From positions 186,001-250,000 of the forward strand of contig JAWPMS010000001.1 of the NCBI GenBank assembly GCA_033344795.1: a stretch of 64,000 nt of DNA. The letters run 5' to 3'. Position numbers and translations under genes: made by a program. Origin of the DNA: SHLQ01 sp033344795. GTDB lineage: Bacteria > Actinomycetota > Acidimicrobiia > Acidimicrobiales > SHLQ01. This document shows positions 8,281 to 16,330 of the stretch, piece by piece; position 1 is the first letter of the stretch; each line of letters opens with the position of its first letter. The notes beneath the pieces are model-generated. The model was not told the origin of the DNA. It worked only from the letters and a program-made list of their open reading frames with translations, and searched no databases.

Positions 8281-9159
8281 ATGCGCGTTCATGTGCTCCG
8301 AAGCCCAACCGGCGGTGGCCGACGATCGAGAGCCGCGACAACCGACTTCATCGCAGCTCTGCGAACGGCCGGTCACGACATCATCGAGGTCACAGGCGAC
8401 ACGGCCGAGGCTTCGTCCGACATGCTGCGGCAGGTCGTCGAAGCAGGTGACGCCGAACGTGTATTGGTGTGCGGTGGCGATGGCCTGGTGCACCTTGCGG
8501 TTCAGGTGCTCGCCCAGTCCGACGTTCCGATGGCGCTCTGTCCGTCTGGCACCGGCAATGACTTCGCAGCGGCACTCGGCATTCTGACGCCCGACGTGAG
8601 GGCCGTGCTCGGGCCGCCACGACCGGTCGATCTGATGATGGTCACCAACCGAGCTGGCTCGGTGAGCTGGGTGGCTTCGATCGCGATCGCCGGCTTCCCG
8701 GCAGCGATCAACAAACGAGCGAACAGACTTCGGCTCCCGCTCGGATCTCAGATCTACACGGTTGCCGCCGCCCTCGAACTCCCAAGATTTCGTCGTCTTC
8801 AGCTTTCACTTCGACTCGACCGAGATCAGGTCCAAACCGACTCGGCCATGCTCGCGATTGGCAACACCAGCCTGTTCGGTGGAGGGATGCTCGCGTGCCC
8901 AGACGCGTTGCCCGACGACGGGCTGCTACATCTCACATCGATTGAAGATGTCGGAAGACTGGGCATACTCCGTCATCTCGCCGCACGAAGTGGAGGGTCC
9001 GCAGATCGCCCCGAAGTTCTGCGAAGAACCGCCACCCGGATTGATCTACACGATGACGGAGTCGAGATGTGGGGCGACGGTGAACCGCTCGGACAGACGC
9101 CGCTGACCTTCGAGGTCGTCCCTCGAGCGCTACAGGTGACCAGCGTCGAGGGGGCATAG
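8281..9159 (+). CDS. Diacylglycerol kinase family lipid kinase
   Basis: Protein of 292 residues of the DagK/YegS catalytic family, which phosphorylates lipid hydroxyl groups using ATP at the membrane surface. Seen: the nucleotide-binding loop CGGDGLVHLAVQ (about residues 64-75), the following PSGTGNDFA block, and a C-terminal beta domain with DGVEMWGDGEPLGQTP, where family members carry the conserved Asp-Gly/Glu region. The actual lipid substrate (diacylglycerol, or a mycobacterial-type phosphatidylinositol precursor) cannot be decided. Start ATG 8281 lies 9 bases after the helicase stop, so they are likely cotranscribed. Confidence 0.88.
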   Translation: MRVHVLRSPTGGGRRSRAATTDFIAALRTAGHDIIEVTGDTAEASSDMLRQVVEAGDAERVLVCGGDGLVHLAVQVLAQSDVPMALCPSGTGNDFAAALGILTPDVRAVLGPPRPVDLMMVTNRAGSVSWVASIAIAGFPAAINKRANRLRLPLGSQIYTVAAALELPRFRRLQLSLRLDRDQVQTDSAMLAIGNTSLFGGGMLACPDALPDDGLLHLTSIEDVGRLGILRHLAARSGGSADRPEVLRRTATRIDLHDDGVEMWGDGEPLGQTPLTFEVVPRALQVTSVEGA

Positions 9160-9215
9160 GGCTCGATGCGCGAGGTATGGTGCACTCCTCAAAAACCTCG
9201 AGGGAGGGCATCACA

Positions 9216-9860
9216 ATGTCAGACTCACTTCTCAGCGGCCTCGCACAACAATTCAGTGGCGACACGATCGGTCAGCTCGCTGGCCTCGTCGGTGGCGACC
9301 AAGAACAGACGGGACGCGCTGTGGCGGCAGCGCTTCCGATGCTTCTTGGATCGATGACCGGCGCAGCTCAAGACAGCGGTGGAGCGAACGCTCTGTTTGG
9401 GGCGTTGACCAAGGACCACGACGGATCGATCCTTGACATGTTGGGCCCAATGCTCGCAGGAGGGTACGCCTCGCGGGCCCTCGGCAGCGACGGTGGCCGC
9501 ATCCTGGGACACATCCTTGGAAACAAGCAGCCAGCCGTTGAACAGACCGTTGCGAAGAGCGCGGGGATTCCCGCTGGCCTCGTCCAGAAACTCCTGCCAA
9601 TTCTCGCGCCGATCGTCATGGGTTACCTCGGGCGACGGCTCAGCAGCGGCGGACTCGATGCCGGAGGCCTGGGCGCCATCCTTGGCGGCGAGCGTGAACA
9701 GGTGAAGAAGCAGGACCCTGGCCTCGGCGGCATCTTCGACATTCTCGGTGGCGGGTCAAAAGACGACGACGACGGCGACGGAGGCCTGATGGACATGGCT
9801 GGCGATCTGCTCGGCAGTTCGGCAGGCAAAGCCATCCTCGGCCAAATCCTCGGCAGGTAA
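9216..9860 (+). CDS. DUF937 domain protein
   Basis: Protein of 214 residues. The DUF937 pattern is visible: repeated short amphipathic helices with Gly/Leu turns, such as AAALPMLLGSM and GPMLAGGYASRALG, followed by GGRILGHILGNKQ. The C-terminal third is Gly/Asp-rich (GGGSKDDDDGDGG) and ends with another helix, GSSAGKAILGQILG. No membrane segment or signal is certain. Function of DUF937 proteins is unknown. ATG 9216 is chosen because AGGGAGGG at 9201-9208 is a strong ribosome binding site; the ATG-like GTG upstream at 9177 has none. The stop is directly followed by the ybaK ATG. Confidence 0.8.
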   Translation: MSDSLLSGLAQQFSGDTIGQLAGLVGGDQEQTGRAVAAALPMLLGSMTGAAQDSGGANALFGALTKDHDGSILDMLGPMLAGGYASRALGSDGGRILGHILGNKQPAVEQTVAKSAGIPAGLVQKLLPILAPIVMGYLGRRLSSGGLDAGGLGAILGGEREQVKKQDPGLGGIFDILGGGSKDDDDGDGGLMDMAGDLLGSSAGKAILGQILGR

Positions 9861-10325
9861 ATGACACCAGCGTGCCGTGTACTCGACGCCATCGGCGTCG
9901 AGTACACGCTGCACCCTTACGAGCATGACCCCAACGCTTCCTCGTTCGGCGAGGAAGCGGCCGACGTTCTTGGAGTCGAACACGACCGGGTCTTCAAGAC
10001 CCTCATGGCGCAGCTCGATGATGGGGAACTCGTCGTCGCTGTCGTCCCGGTGAGCGGCATGCTCGATCTCAAGGCGCTGGCCGCAGCCATGGGATCAAAG
10101 AAGGCATCGATGGCTGCCGTGAGCGTGGCAGAGCGCAGCTCTGGATACGTGGCTGGCGGCATAAGCCCGTTTGGTCAACGAACGTCACGACGAACGGTCA
10201 TCGATGAGATCGCGTTCGCGAGTGACTCCATTTTCGTTAGCGGCGGTCGCCGCGGGCTCGACCTCGAATTGTCTCCACACGACCTCGTCGAAACGCTTGG
10301 GGCTCTTGTCGCGCCGATCAGCTGA
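9861..10325 (+). CDS. ybaK: Cys-tRNA(Pro)/Cys-tRNA(Cys) deacylase, YbaK type
   Basis: Protein of 154 residues. YbaK is a trans-editing enzyme that hydrolyses Cys mis-attached to tRNA(Pro). The family pattern is complete: HPYEHDPNASSFGEEAA, RVFKTLMAQLDDG with the invariant Lys, VVAVVPVSGMLDLK, GSKKASMA, AERSSGYVAGGISPFGQ and SGGRRGLDLELSPHDL. The ATG abuts the preceding stop (TAA ATG), implying cotranscription and coupling with the DUF937 gene. Codons 6-16 form a perfect 15-bp inverted repeat, described separately. A second, more distant YbaK-family gene lies at 25893. Confidence 0.92.
   Translation: MTPACRVLDAIGVEYTLHPYEHDPNASSFGEEAADVLGVEHDRVFKTLMAQLDDGELVVAVVPVSGMLDLKALAAAMGSKKASMAAVSVAERSSGYVAGGISPFGQRTSRRTVIDEIAFASDSIFVSGGRRGLDLELSPHDLVETLGALVAPIS
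9876..9908. repeat. Perfect 15-bp inverted repeat with 3-base loop inside the start of ybaK
   Basis: Left arm 9876-9890 (CGTGTACTCGACGCC), loop ATC 9891-9893, right arm 9894-9908 (GGCGTCGAGTACACG). The arms are perfectly complementary. The element covers codons 6-16 of ybaK, so in mRNA it would form a very stable hairpin about 15 bases after the start codon. It could slow ribosome entry, stabilise the upstream transcript end, or be a protein-binding palindrome; no U-run follows, so it is not a standard terminator. Confidence 0.8.
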
Positions 10326-10342
10326 CGGTTTCCTCACACTGT

Positions 10343-10419
10343 CACGCGATCGTCATTGGTCACGCGAACGAAACACGCGAACGAGCCGCACGCCTTCTTC
10401 ATCACGCTGCGTCACGCGA
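10343..10419 (+). promoter_or_regulatory. Four direct CACGCGA repeats upstream of the LAxTG protein gene
   Basis: CACGCGA occurs at 10343-10349, 10361-10367, 10374-10380 and 10413-10419, all on the same strand; the middle two form a 13-bp tandem (CACGCGAACGAAA then CACGCGAACGAGC). They sit in the 263-base gap between ybaK and the surface-protein gene, about 170-245 bases before its ATG. The remainder of this gap holds an AT-richer patch (about 10490-10545) where the promoter probably lies. Reading the repeats as activator or repressor sites is inference. Confidence 0.4.
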
Positions 10420-10588
10420 TGGGGACCTTCCGAGAGAAACGGGGCCCGGTTCAGCCGTTCTCACACCACCGGTGAGGATTTGTTCGCGCACAACAACGAT
10501 TCGTGATGGTTGCCTTTATGTCTTTTCCAAATCGATGACTAGTGTTCGAGGTGTCTCAGGGTGCGGGCCCTGTCACGAAAGGCAACCG

Positions 10589-11434
10589 ATGATGCGCCAA
10601 ACTCATTTTCAGGTATCCCTGTGGAAGTTGTTCGCGGCAACGCTGACAGCGGTTCTTCTCGGCGCGATCGTCGCGCCAGCTCTGTTCAGTCGAGCAGGTG
10701 CAGCCACCGGGTGTGGCACGTACAGCTACGGCTTCGAAGGCACTCGGCTACTCAACGACGGGATCTCGGACGTGTCGGGACCGTATCCGATCGACCTGCC
10801 AGCAGGCGTCTACACCGTGACTCTGGTGGCGCACGACCACCACGACACGCAGGTGAATATCCCAACACAAAGTGGCGAGCAGTACGTGGTCGAGCTGGAC
10901 TCTGGCTATACATCGCCTCCGTCCACCGATATCCCCGACGATCAGATCCTCACCACCACCGTCTTCGCGAATCAGACGGTCGATGCAAGCAAACAGATCA
11001 CGGTTCGCCACGGCGGAGAGCCCGGCATCAACTCGGTCGATGTTCTGTGCGTGGGTTTCACGCCCGAGGAGTCGCAAGACCCGGTCGTGGAAGTGCCAGC
11101 GCCAGAGCCGCCCGCGATCGAGACGCCTACATCGGACGGTCCGGTCGTCGAAGATCCCACCCCCGAGACCCCCGTCGTGCAGCCCCCGGCGTCCGACCCG
11201 CCCGTCCAGGACATCTCCGATCCGGTCTCGATCATCCGAATCCCCGAGATCGTGCCGCCCGCAGTGGTTGTTCCTGAGGTCAGTGGCACCGTGGAGCTCC
11301 CACCGGTCACTCCCCAACTCGCGATCACGGGCCCGGGCGCCCATGCTGAACTCCTGCTCTCGGTTGGAGCCGTGTTGATCGCCTTTGGTGTCCTTCTCGT
11401 TCGCCGCGAGCGCCGTCTGACGAGTTCTCAGTAG
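10589..11434 (+). CDS. Secreted cell-wall-anchored protein with LAxTG sorting signal
   Basis: Protein of 281 residues. It begins with a positively charged stretch and hydrophobic segment (LFAATLTAVLLGAIVAPALF) ending near SRAGA, a Sec signal peptide. Residues about 40-150 are a beta-rich domain with two cysteines; residues about 155-235 are a Pro/Glu/Val-rich spacer (PAPEPPAIETPTSDGPVVED and similar), typical of a wall-spanning stalk. The C-terminus has LAITG at 244-248, a hydrophobic segment (LLLSVGAVLIAFGVLLV) and an RRERR tail: a complete sorting signal. In high-GC actinobacteria LAxTG is the class E sortase motif. Ligand and role are unknown. ATG 10589 follows GAAAGG; the sortase gene is not in the window. 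Confidence 0.82.
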   Translation: MMRQTHFQVSLWKLFAATLTAVLLGAIVAPALFSRAGAATGCGTYSYGFEGTRLLNDGISDVSGPYPIDLPAGVYTVTLVAHDHHDTQVNIPTQSGEQYVVELDSGYTSPPSTDIPDDQILTTTVFANQTVDASKQITVRHGGEPGINSVDVLCVGFTPEESQDPVVEVPAPEPPAIETPTSDGPVVEDPTPETPVVQPPASDPPVQDISDPVSIIRIPEIVPPAVVVPEVSGTVELPPVTPQLAITGPGAHAELLLSVGAVLIAFGVLLVRRERRLTSSQ

Positions 11435-11453
11435 CCCCGTCTACAGTGCTCGA

Positions 11454-13715
11454 ATGAGCATCCTCGGCAATCCAGTTGTCCGCAGCGAAGACCCGCGATT
11501 CCTCACCACAGGAGGCAGGTACGCCGCCGACCTGAAACTCCCCGACGCAGCCCACGTCGTGTTCGTGCGTTCCACGGCTTCCGCGGGAACGATCATCTCG
11601 ATCGAAACGGACGAAGCCCGCGAAGCACCAGGGGTTTTGGCTGTCCTCACCGGCACCGACCTCGACCTCGGTCCTTTTTCGAATCCCAAGTCTGACGTCT
11701 GGTGTCGCTGGCCGCTCGCGACAGAGCGAGTTCGTTTTGCGGGGGAACCCGTGGTGGTGGTCGTCGCGGAAACCTACGCCCAGGCTCTCGATGCAGCCGA
11801 ACTCGTCTGGGTGGATGTGGAGGCCGTCGATGCGGTGCCGACGATCAAGGCAGCGCTGGACGGGCCGGCTCGTGTCTACCCCGAACTCCCGGACAACGTC
11901 GTCGACGACAAACGGGCAGATGACCTGGACTTCTCGGACTGCGAGATCGTGGTAGATGTCGAAATCGCAAACAATCGAATCAATGGAGCCCCCATCGAAG
12001 CTCGTGTCGCCGCCGCGAAATGGACCGACGATGGCCGACTCACCTGTTGGACCAGCACGCAGGGCGCCCACCCGGCGCAAGCTCGAATCGCCGCCGTCAT
12101 GCAGCTCGACGCTGCCGATGTTCACGTGATCACCACCGATGTCGGTGGGAGTTTCGGCTCGAAGGCAGGACCCGGCCCTGAAGAGTGCACGCTCGGCGCG
12201 GTGGCTCGCGCCGTCGGTCGACCAGTCGTGTGGGCGGAGACTCGGACAGAGAACTTCCTCGCAATGGGGCATGCTCGTTCGCAGCTCAACCGCGTCCGAC
12301 TCGGCGGAACCGCTGACGGGACGCTGACCCACTATCAGCTCGACATCACCGCCGAGGCCGGCGCGTACCCGCAGTCGACGAATTTCCTCCCGTACTTCAC
12401 GTCGCTGATGGCTACCGGCGTCTACGACATCGCCAACGCGGCCTGCGGTTGGATGACCGTGGTCACCAACACCGTCCCGATCGTGGCCTTTCGCGGCGCT
12501 GGTCGCCCGGAGGCAACCGCCACGATCGAACGGGCAATCGACCTCTTTGCGAACCGGGCTGGCTTGGATCCCGCGGAACTTCGGCGGAAGAACATGCCGA
12601 CCAAGGATCGATTCCCGTTCACCTCGGCAATGGGTCAGGTCTATGACTCTGGCGACTATCACGCCGCCCTCGAATCCTCTCTGGACACTGTTGGGTATGC
12701 CGACTTGCGCGCCGAACAGGCTCGACGGATCGAAGCGGGCCATTCGACGTTGCTCGGGGTGGGGATGAGTTCGTATGTCGAGATCACGGCACCGGGAGCG
12801 ATTGGGACCGACAACGAATTCGGGTCGGTCGAGTTGCTCGAGGGTGGCCGTGTTCTCGCGCGAACCGGGTCGACGCCGTACGGTCAAGGTCACGAGACGA
12901 CCTGGGCGATGGTCATCTCGGATCGACTCGGTATCCCGATCGACAAGATCACCGTCGTCTGGGGAGACACCGACGAGGTTGACTCGTCGAAGATCAGTGG
13001 CGGATCGCGCTCGGTACAACTCGCTGGCTCGGCGATGGCCGATGCGTCGGTGCGTCTCATCGATGCATCCATCGAGCACGCGGCAACGCTCCTCGAGGCG
13101 TCACCCGCCGACATCGTGTTCGACGCCGCCGGTGGTGTCTTCCATGTGGCCGGCACTCCTGCGCGCACGATTGCGTGGGACGCCCTCGCTGCCGCCGCAC
13201 CCCAGGCCCTCCTGGGTGTGAGCGAGTTCTCCCAGACCGGTGCCACCTACCCCTTCGGCGCCCACGTCGCCGTCGTGGAGGTGGACGTCCGCACCGGTCA
13301 CGTCAACCTTTTGCGCATGGTCACCACCGATGATGCGGGCACGTTGATCAATCCACTCATCGCCCTCGGACAGGTGCACGGAGGCGTCGCGGCGGGAATC
13401 TCCCAAGCACTCTTCGAAGAGGTCACCTATGACGAGTACGGCAACCTCACGTCGGCCAACTTCGCCGACTATGCACTCCCGGCTGCCAGCGAATATCCGA
13501 TGTTCGAGGTCACCCTCACCGAGACACCAACGCCGCTCAATCCCCTCGGAGCCAAGGGCATTGGCGAAGCCGGCAGTATCGGTGCGACACCGGCGGTTCA
13601 CAACGCGGTCATCGACGCTCTACGCCACGTGGGGGTCGAACACCTCGATCTACCGCTCACACCATCGAAGGTGTGGGCGGCCTACACGAACGCGTTGGCC
13701 GCCTCACCGACATAG
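11454..13715 (+). CDS. Xanthine dehydrogenase-family molybdopterin-binding large subunit (form II CoxL-like)
   Basis: Protein of 753 residues of the molybdenum hydroxylase large-subunit family (xanthine dehydrogenase, aldehyde oxidase, CO dehydrogenase). Seen: N-terminal RSEDPRFLTTGGRYAAD, the a/b hammerhead domain (residues about 20-120), the first Moco-binding domain with TTDVGGSFGSK, the active-site loop VAFRGAGRPEAT, and the C-terminal block PLGAKGIGEAGSIG with the conserved catalytic Glu region. True CO dehydrogenase has AYRCSFR in the loop; FRGAGR marks a form II or aldehyde-oxidase-type enzyme. The usual FAD and [2Fe-2S] subunits are not adjacent, so it must pair with distant partners or act differently. 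It starts 20 bases after the surface protein. Its last 34 bases overlap the opposing ABC gene. Confidence 0.88.
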   Translation: MSILGNPVVRSEDPRFLTTGGRYAADLKLPDAAHVVFVRSTASAGTIISIETDEAREAPGVLAVLTGTDLDLGPFSNPKSDVWCRWPLATERVRFAGEPVVVVVAETYAQALDAAELVWVDVEAVDAVPTIKAALDGPARVYPELPDNVVDDKRADDLDFSDCEIVVDVEIANNRINGAPIEARVAAAKWTDDGRLTCWTSTQGAHPAQARIAAVMQLDAADVHVITTDVGGSFGSKAGPGPEECTLGAVARAVGRPVVWAETRTENFLAMGHARSQLNRVRLGGTADGTLTHYQLDITAEAGAYPQSTNFLPYFTSLMATGVYDIANAACGWMTVVTNTVPIVAFRGAGRPEATATIERAIDLFANRAGLDPAELRRKNMPTKDRFPFTSAMGQVYDSGDYHAALESSLDTVGYADLRAEQARRIEAGHSTLLGVGMSSYVEITAPGAIGTDNEFGSVELLEGGRVLARTGSTPYGQGHETTWAMVISDRLGIPIDKITVVWGDTDEVDSSKISGGSRSVQLAGSAMADASVRLIDASIEHAATLLEASPADIVFDAAGGVFHVAGTPARTIAWDALAAAAPQALLGVSEFSQTGATYPFGAHVAVVEVDVRTGHVNLLRMVTTDDAGTLINPLIALGQVHGGVAAGISQALFEEVTYDEYGNLTSANFADYALPAASEYPMFEVTLTETPTPLNPLGAKGIGEAGSIGATPAVHNAVIDALRHVGVEHLDLPLTPSKVWAAYTNALAASPT

Positions 13716-14707
13716 GAAACCGAGACCCGGTCGCCGCGGTTCCAAGACCTTCGAGCTGACGACCGGACATGCACTTCGGTGTCATCATCTATCGCGACGC
13801 TGACCATCATGTCGTGGCCGTAGTACTCGGTGAGGGTCACCGTGGAAGGGCCTTCGGCAGAGAGTTCGAAGTCTTCCGGGCGCACCAACACTCGTACCTC
13901 GCCTGATGCTGGGGTCACCAGGGGGATGCGTCCGACGATCGTGTCCGCGGCGTCGCCTGTACCAACACCTGCCAGGAGATTGACCTCGCCGACGAACGAG
14001 GCGATCCACGGCGACGATGGAGCACGATAGATGTCCTGTGGACTACCGATCTGTTCGATCCGACCGTCTTGCATGACCGCCACGTGGTCACCGAGGACGA
14101 ACGCTTCTTCTTGATCGTGCGTGACGAATATGGACGTGATCCCCAACTCCACCAGCAGGCGGTGAACCTCTGACCGCACGCCAACACGGAGCGCCGAGTC
14201 CAAGTTCGAGAACGGCTCATCGAGCAGGAGGACCGTGGGCCGAGGAGCGATCGCTCGAGCGAGGGCCACCCGTTGTTGCTGCCCGCCCGACAGCGTCTCC
14301 GGCATGCGATCCACGAGGTCTGCAAGACCGACCATGTCGAGAGCTTCTTTGACCCGGCTTCCCGCCCGTTCGGCTCGTGGCAAGCCATACCCGACATTGC
14401 GACCAACGGTGAGATGTGGGAAGAGGGCCCAGTCCTGGAAGACCATGCCGACGTTGCGCTTCTCTGGAGGGACCCAGGTCTTCGATGTGGCCATCTCCTG
14501 ATCGCCGATGATCACCGATCCCGAGTCGGGGCGCTCCAGACCAGCGATCAACCGCAACAGGGTCGTTTTGCCACAACCACTGGGGCCGAGAAGAGCGAGG
14601 CTCTCTCCCGGATCGACCGCAAGATCGATGCCGCGAAGAACAGACGTGTCTCCAAACGACTTGTCGACTCCTGAGACGACGACGCCCCTCGCAGAGACTT
14701 GTTCCAT
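13682..14707 (-). CDS. ABC transporter ATP-binding protein, Fe3+/spermidine/sulfate importer type with TOBE domain
   Basis: Protein of 341 residues. Walker A GPSGCGKTT (about 42-50), Q-loop VFQDWALFPH, signature LSGGQQQR, Walker B VLLLDEP, D-loop and H-loop (VTHDQEEAF) are all present. Residues about 240-341 form a TOBE-like regulatory domain (VLVRPEDFELSAEG, TEYYGHDMMVSV), as in FbpC, PotA and CysA. The ATPase energises an importer, but no permease or binding protein is next to it, so the substrate is open; partners must be elsewhere. It converges on the molybdopterin hydroxylase gene, overlapping it by 34 bases, with both reading frames intact. Confidence 0.88.
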   Translation of the reverse strand: MEQVSARGVVVSGVDKSFGDTSVLRGIDLAVDPGESLALLGPSGCGKTTLLRLIAGLERPDSGSVIIGDQEMATSKTWVPPEKRNVGMVFQDWALFPHLTVGRNVGYGLPRAERAGSRVKEALDMVGLADLVDRMPETLSGGQQQRVALARAIAPRPTVLLLDEPFSNLDSALRVGVRSEVHRLLVELGITSIFVTHDQEEAFVLGDHVAVMQDGRIEQIGSPQDIYRAPSSPWIASFVGEVNLLAGVGTGDAADTIVGRIPLVTPASGEVRVLVRPEDFELSAEGPSTVTLTEYYGHDMMVSVAIDDDTEVHVRSSARRSWNRGDRVSVSYVGEAANAFV

Positions 14708-14744
14708 GGCGCTCAGTATGGAGGGACTTTCACGACTTCAGATC

Positions 14745-15704
14745 TCAGAACGTGTCGCATGCATCGTACGACTGCTCTTCGAATCCTCGTTGGAACCATT
14801 CGACGCGCTGCGCTGACGACCCGTGGGTGAAGTTCTCCTGATTGCTGCTCCCCGTAATCGCATCGTCGCCGACGGCGCTGGCTGCCCGGACACCCTCTTG
14901 AAGATCGCCAGCATCCAGCAACCCGGAATCTTGGGCGCTACGGGCCCACATGCCCGCGAGACAGTCGGCCTGGAGTTCCATTGCGACCTGCAAGGCGTTC
15001 GATTGCACCCGACTTGCACCGCTCTGCGCTCGACGAACTTGATCGTTGGTGCCCAGGACGTTCTGTACGTGGTGCCCAATCTCGTGCGCGAGGATGTAGG
15101 CCTGGCTGAAATCACCTTCGGCTCCAAGCTGATCTTGGAGACGAAGCATGTACTGGATGTCGATGTAGGCGTTGTTGTCGGCTGGGCAATAGAACGGCCC
15201 AACGGCGCTCGAGGCGTTGCCACAACCGCCTGTGCTCACGCCATCGTTGAAAATGGTGAGCGTGGCGAATGGATACTGCTGGCCACTTGCTGCAAACTCC
15301 GCTGCCCAGAAGTCCTGTACATCGTCGAGTACGAAATTCACCAGATCCTCGGCAGCTGCGTAGGCCGGATCGTTCGGAGCCACGAATCCACCGTCTCCGC
15401 TGCTAGTCGATCCTGTAGAGGTCGTGTTTCCACCACCACCACCGCCGGAAACACAGCTGAACACGACGAACGCGAGGACGAGCAGAAGGATGATTCCCAT
15501 GCCACCACCGCAGCCGCGGCGCTGGCCACCCGGAGCCGTTGCGCCGCCGAGTGCACCGCCGCCCATGGTTCCCCCGAGCCCGCCGCCACCACTGCTACTA
15601 CTGCGGCGTGGAAAACCGAACCCGCGGCCGCCGCCTCCGCTACCACCAGAAGTCCGCCGATCGCGAACGTTCTTGCTGCGGTATCCCTTTGGGACCTTGA
15701 CCAT
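14745..15704 (-). CDS. ypfJ: Neutral zinc metallopeptidase, YpfJ family
   Basis: Protein of 319 residues. The first 85 residues are basic and extremely Gly-rich with a single hydrophobic span (GIILLLVLAFVVFSCV), so the protein is probably a type II membrane protein with its catalytic part outside. The catalytic domain shows YILAHEIGHHVQN, an HExxH zinc site, and downstream ELQADCLAG, where the Glu is the likely third zinc ligand in this family. Other family features are CPADNNAYID and GGCGNASS. Start at 15704 (MVKVPKGYRS) is preferred to 15755 because GAGGGAGAGG lies just before it. Substrate is not known for the family. Confidence 0.88.
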   Translation of the reverse strand: MVKVPKGYRSKNVRDRRTSGGSGGGGRGFGFPRRSSSSGGGGLGGTMGGGALGGATAPGGQRRGCGGGMGIILLLVLAFVVFSCVSGGGGGGNTTSTGSTSSGDGGFVAPNDPAYAAAEDLVNFVLDDVQDFWAAEFAASGQQYPFATLTIFNDGVSTGGCGNASSAVGPFYCPADNNAYIDIQYMLRLQDQLGAEGDFSQAYILAHEIGHHVQNVLGTNDQVRRAQSGASRVQSNALQVAMELQADCLAGMWARSAQDSGLLDAGDLQEGVRAASAVGDDAITGSSNQENFTHGSSAQRVEWFQRGFEEQSYDACDTF

Positions 15705-15817
15705 GAAATCCTCTCCCTCGCTGATGTCGTGCCCACCCGCCTCGGTCGACGACATCAGCCCTCACAAGCTGGCTCGAAGCCTATCTCGCGACGTCCTGGT
15801 CGTTACCTCCGGCCATT

Positions 15818-16225
15818 TCAGCGTTGAGCTGGCCATCGGAGCTCGCCGGTCGGCTGACGCTCGCCCGGTTTGCGACCTCGTGTTGCTCGAGCAGTGGGAA
15901 GGTCACGCATGTGCACCCGAGATCCAGGAGCTGAGCCAGCGGGACGGTTGCCAATCACGAGAACTGGACGTTTGTCGGTCTCTGGACTCTGCTCATCGGG
16001 AACGGGGCGTCGCACGCCGTTCACGCTCGGATGGGCTGGCGAAACCGGCGATCGTCGTGGCCAGACCAAGAACGTGATCAGGTAGGACATTCCGGCGATG
16101 AAGAGCACCTCGGCAGCGATCACCCACGCGGTCGTCTCCTCGGCGCTGGTCGCCAAAGTCACCACCGCAACAAGTCCTGCTACGGCAAGCACAAACAAGC
16201 CCAATCGTCCCCATCCGCGGCGCAT
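15818..16225 (-). CDS. Small membrane protein, function unknown
   Basis: Protein of 135 residues. Two membrane segments are visible near the N-terminus (LGLFVLAVAGLVAVVTLA and WVIAAEVLFIAGMSYLITFL), followed by a basic, Pro/Arg-rich cytoplasmic-type tail of about 75 residues. I do not recognise the family. ATG 16225 (MRRGWGR) is preferred to the longer frame opening at 16345, whose extra 40 residues are Arg/Ser-rich and have no protein character. It lies upstream of the metallopeptidase on the same strand with a 113-base gap that holds nothing I can name. Confidence 0.6.
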   Translation of the reverse strand: MRRGWGRLGLFVLAVAGLVAVVTLATSAEETTAWVIAAEVLFIAGMSYLITFLVWPRRSPVSPAHPSVNGVRRPVPDEQSPETDKRPVLVIGNRPAGSAPGSRVHMRDLPTARATRGRKPGERQPTGELRWPAQR

Positions 16226-16330
16226 GGATCGCGAACGTAGGCGCGAGTGCGAATTTCGTGCAATTCGACGAGAGACATTTCGTGACGGGGCTGACGCAAC
16301 CCGCTCGCCGTCAAACCGTAGAGTTGTCGG

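Noticed and set aside
7339..8493. Antisense frame over the helicase and lipid kinase start
   Set aside because: The helicase and kinase motifs on the plus strand account for this DNA.
11325..13079. 584-codon open frame antisense to the molybdopterin hydroxylase
   Set aside because: High GC leaves long antisense frames open; the plus-strand protein has full family motifs, and the antisense protein has none.
15424..16077. Pro-rich plus-strand frame
   Set aside because: It is the reverse complement of the Gly-rich segment of the YpfJ-type gene; the composition is a by-product.
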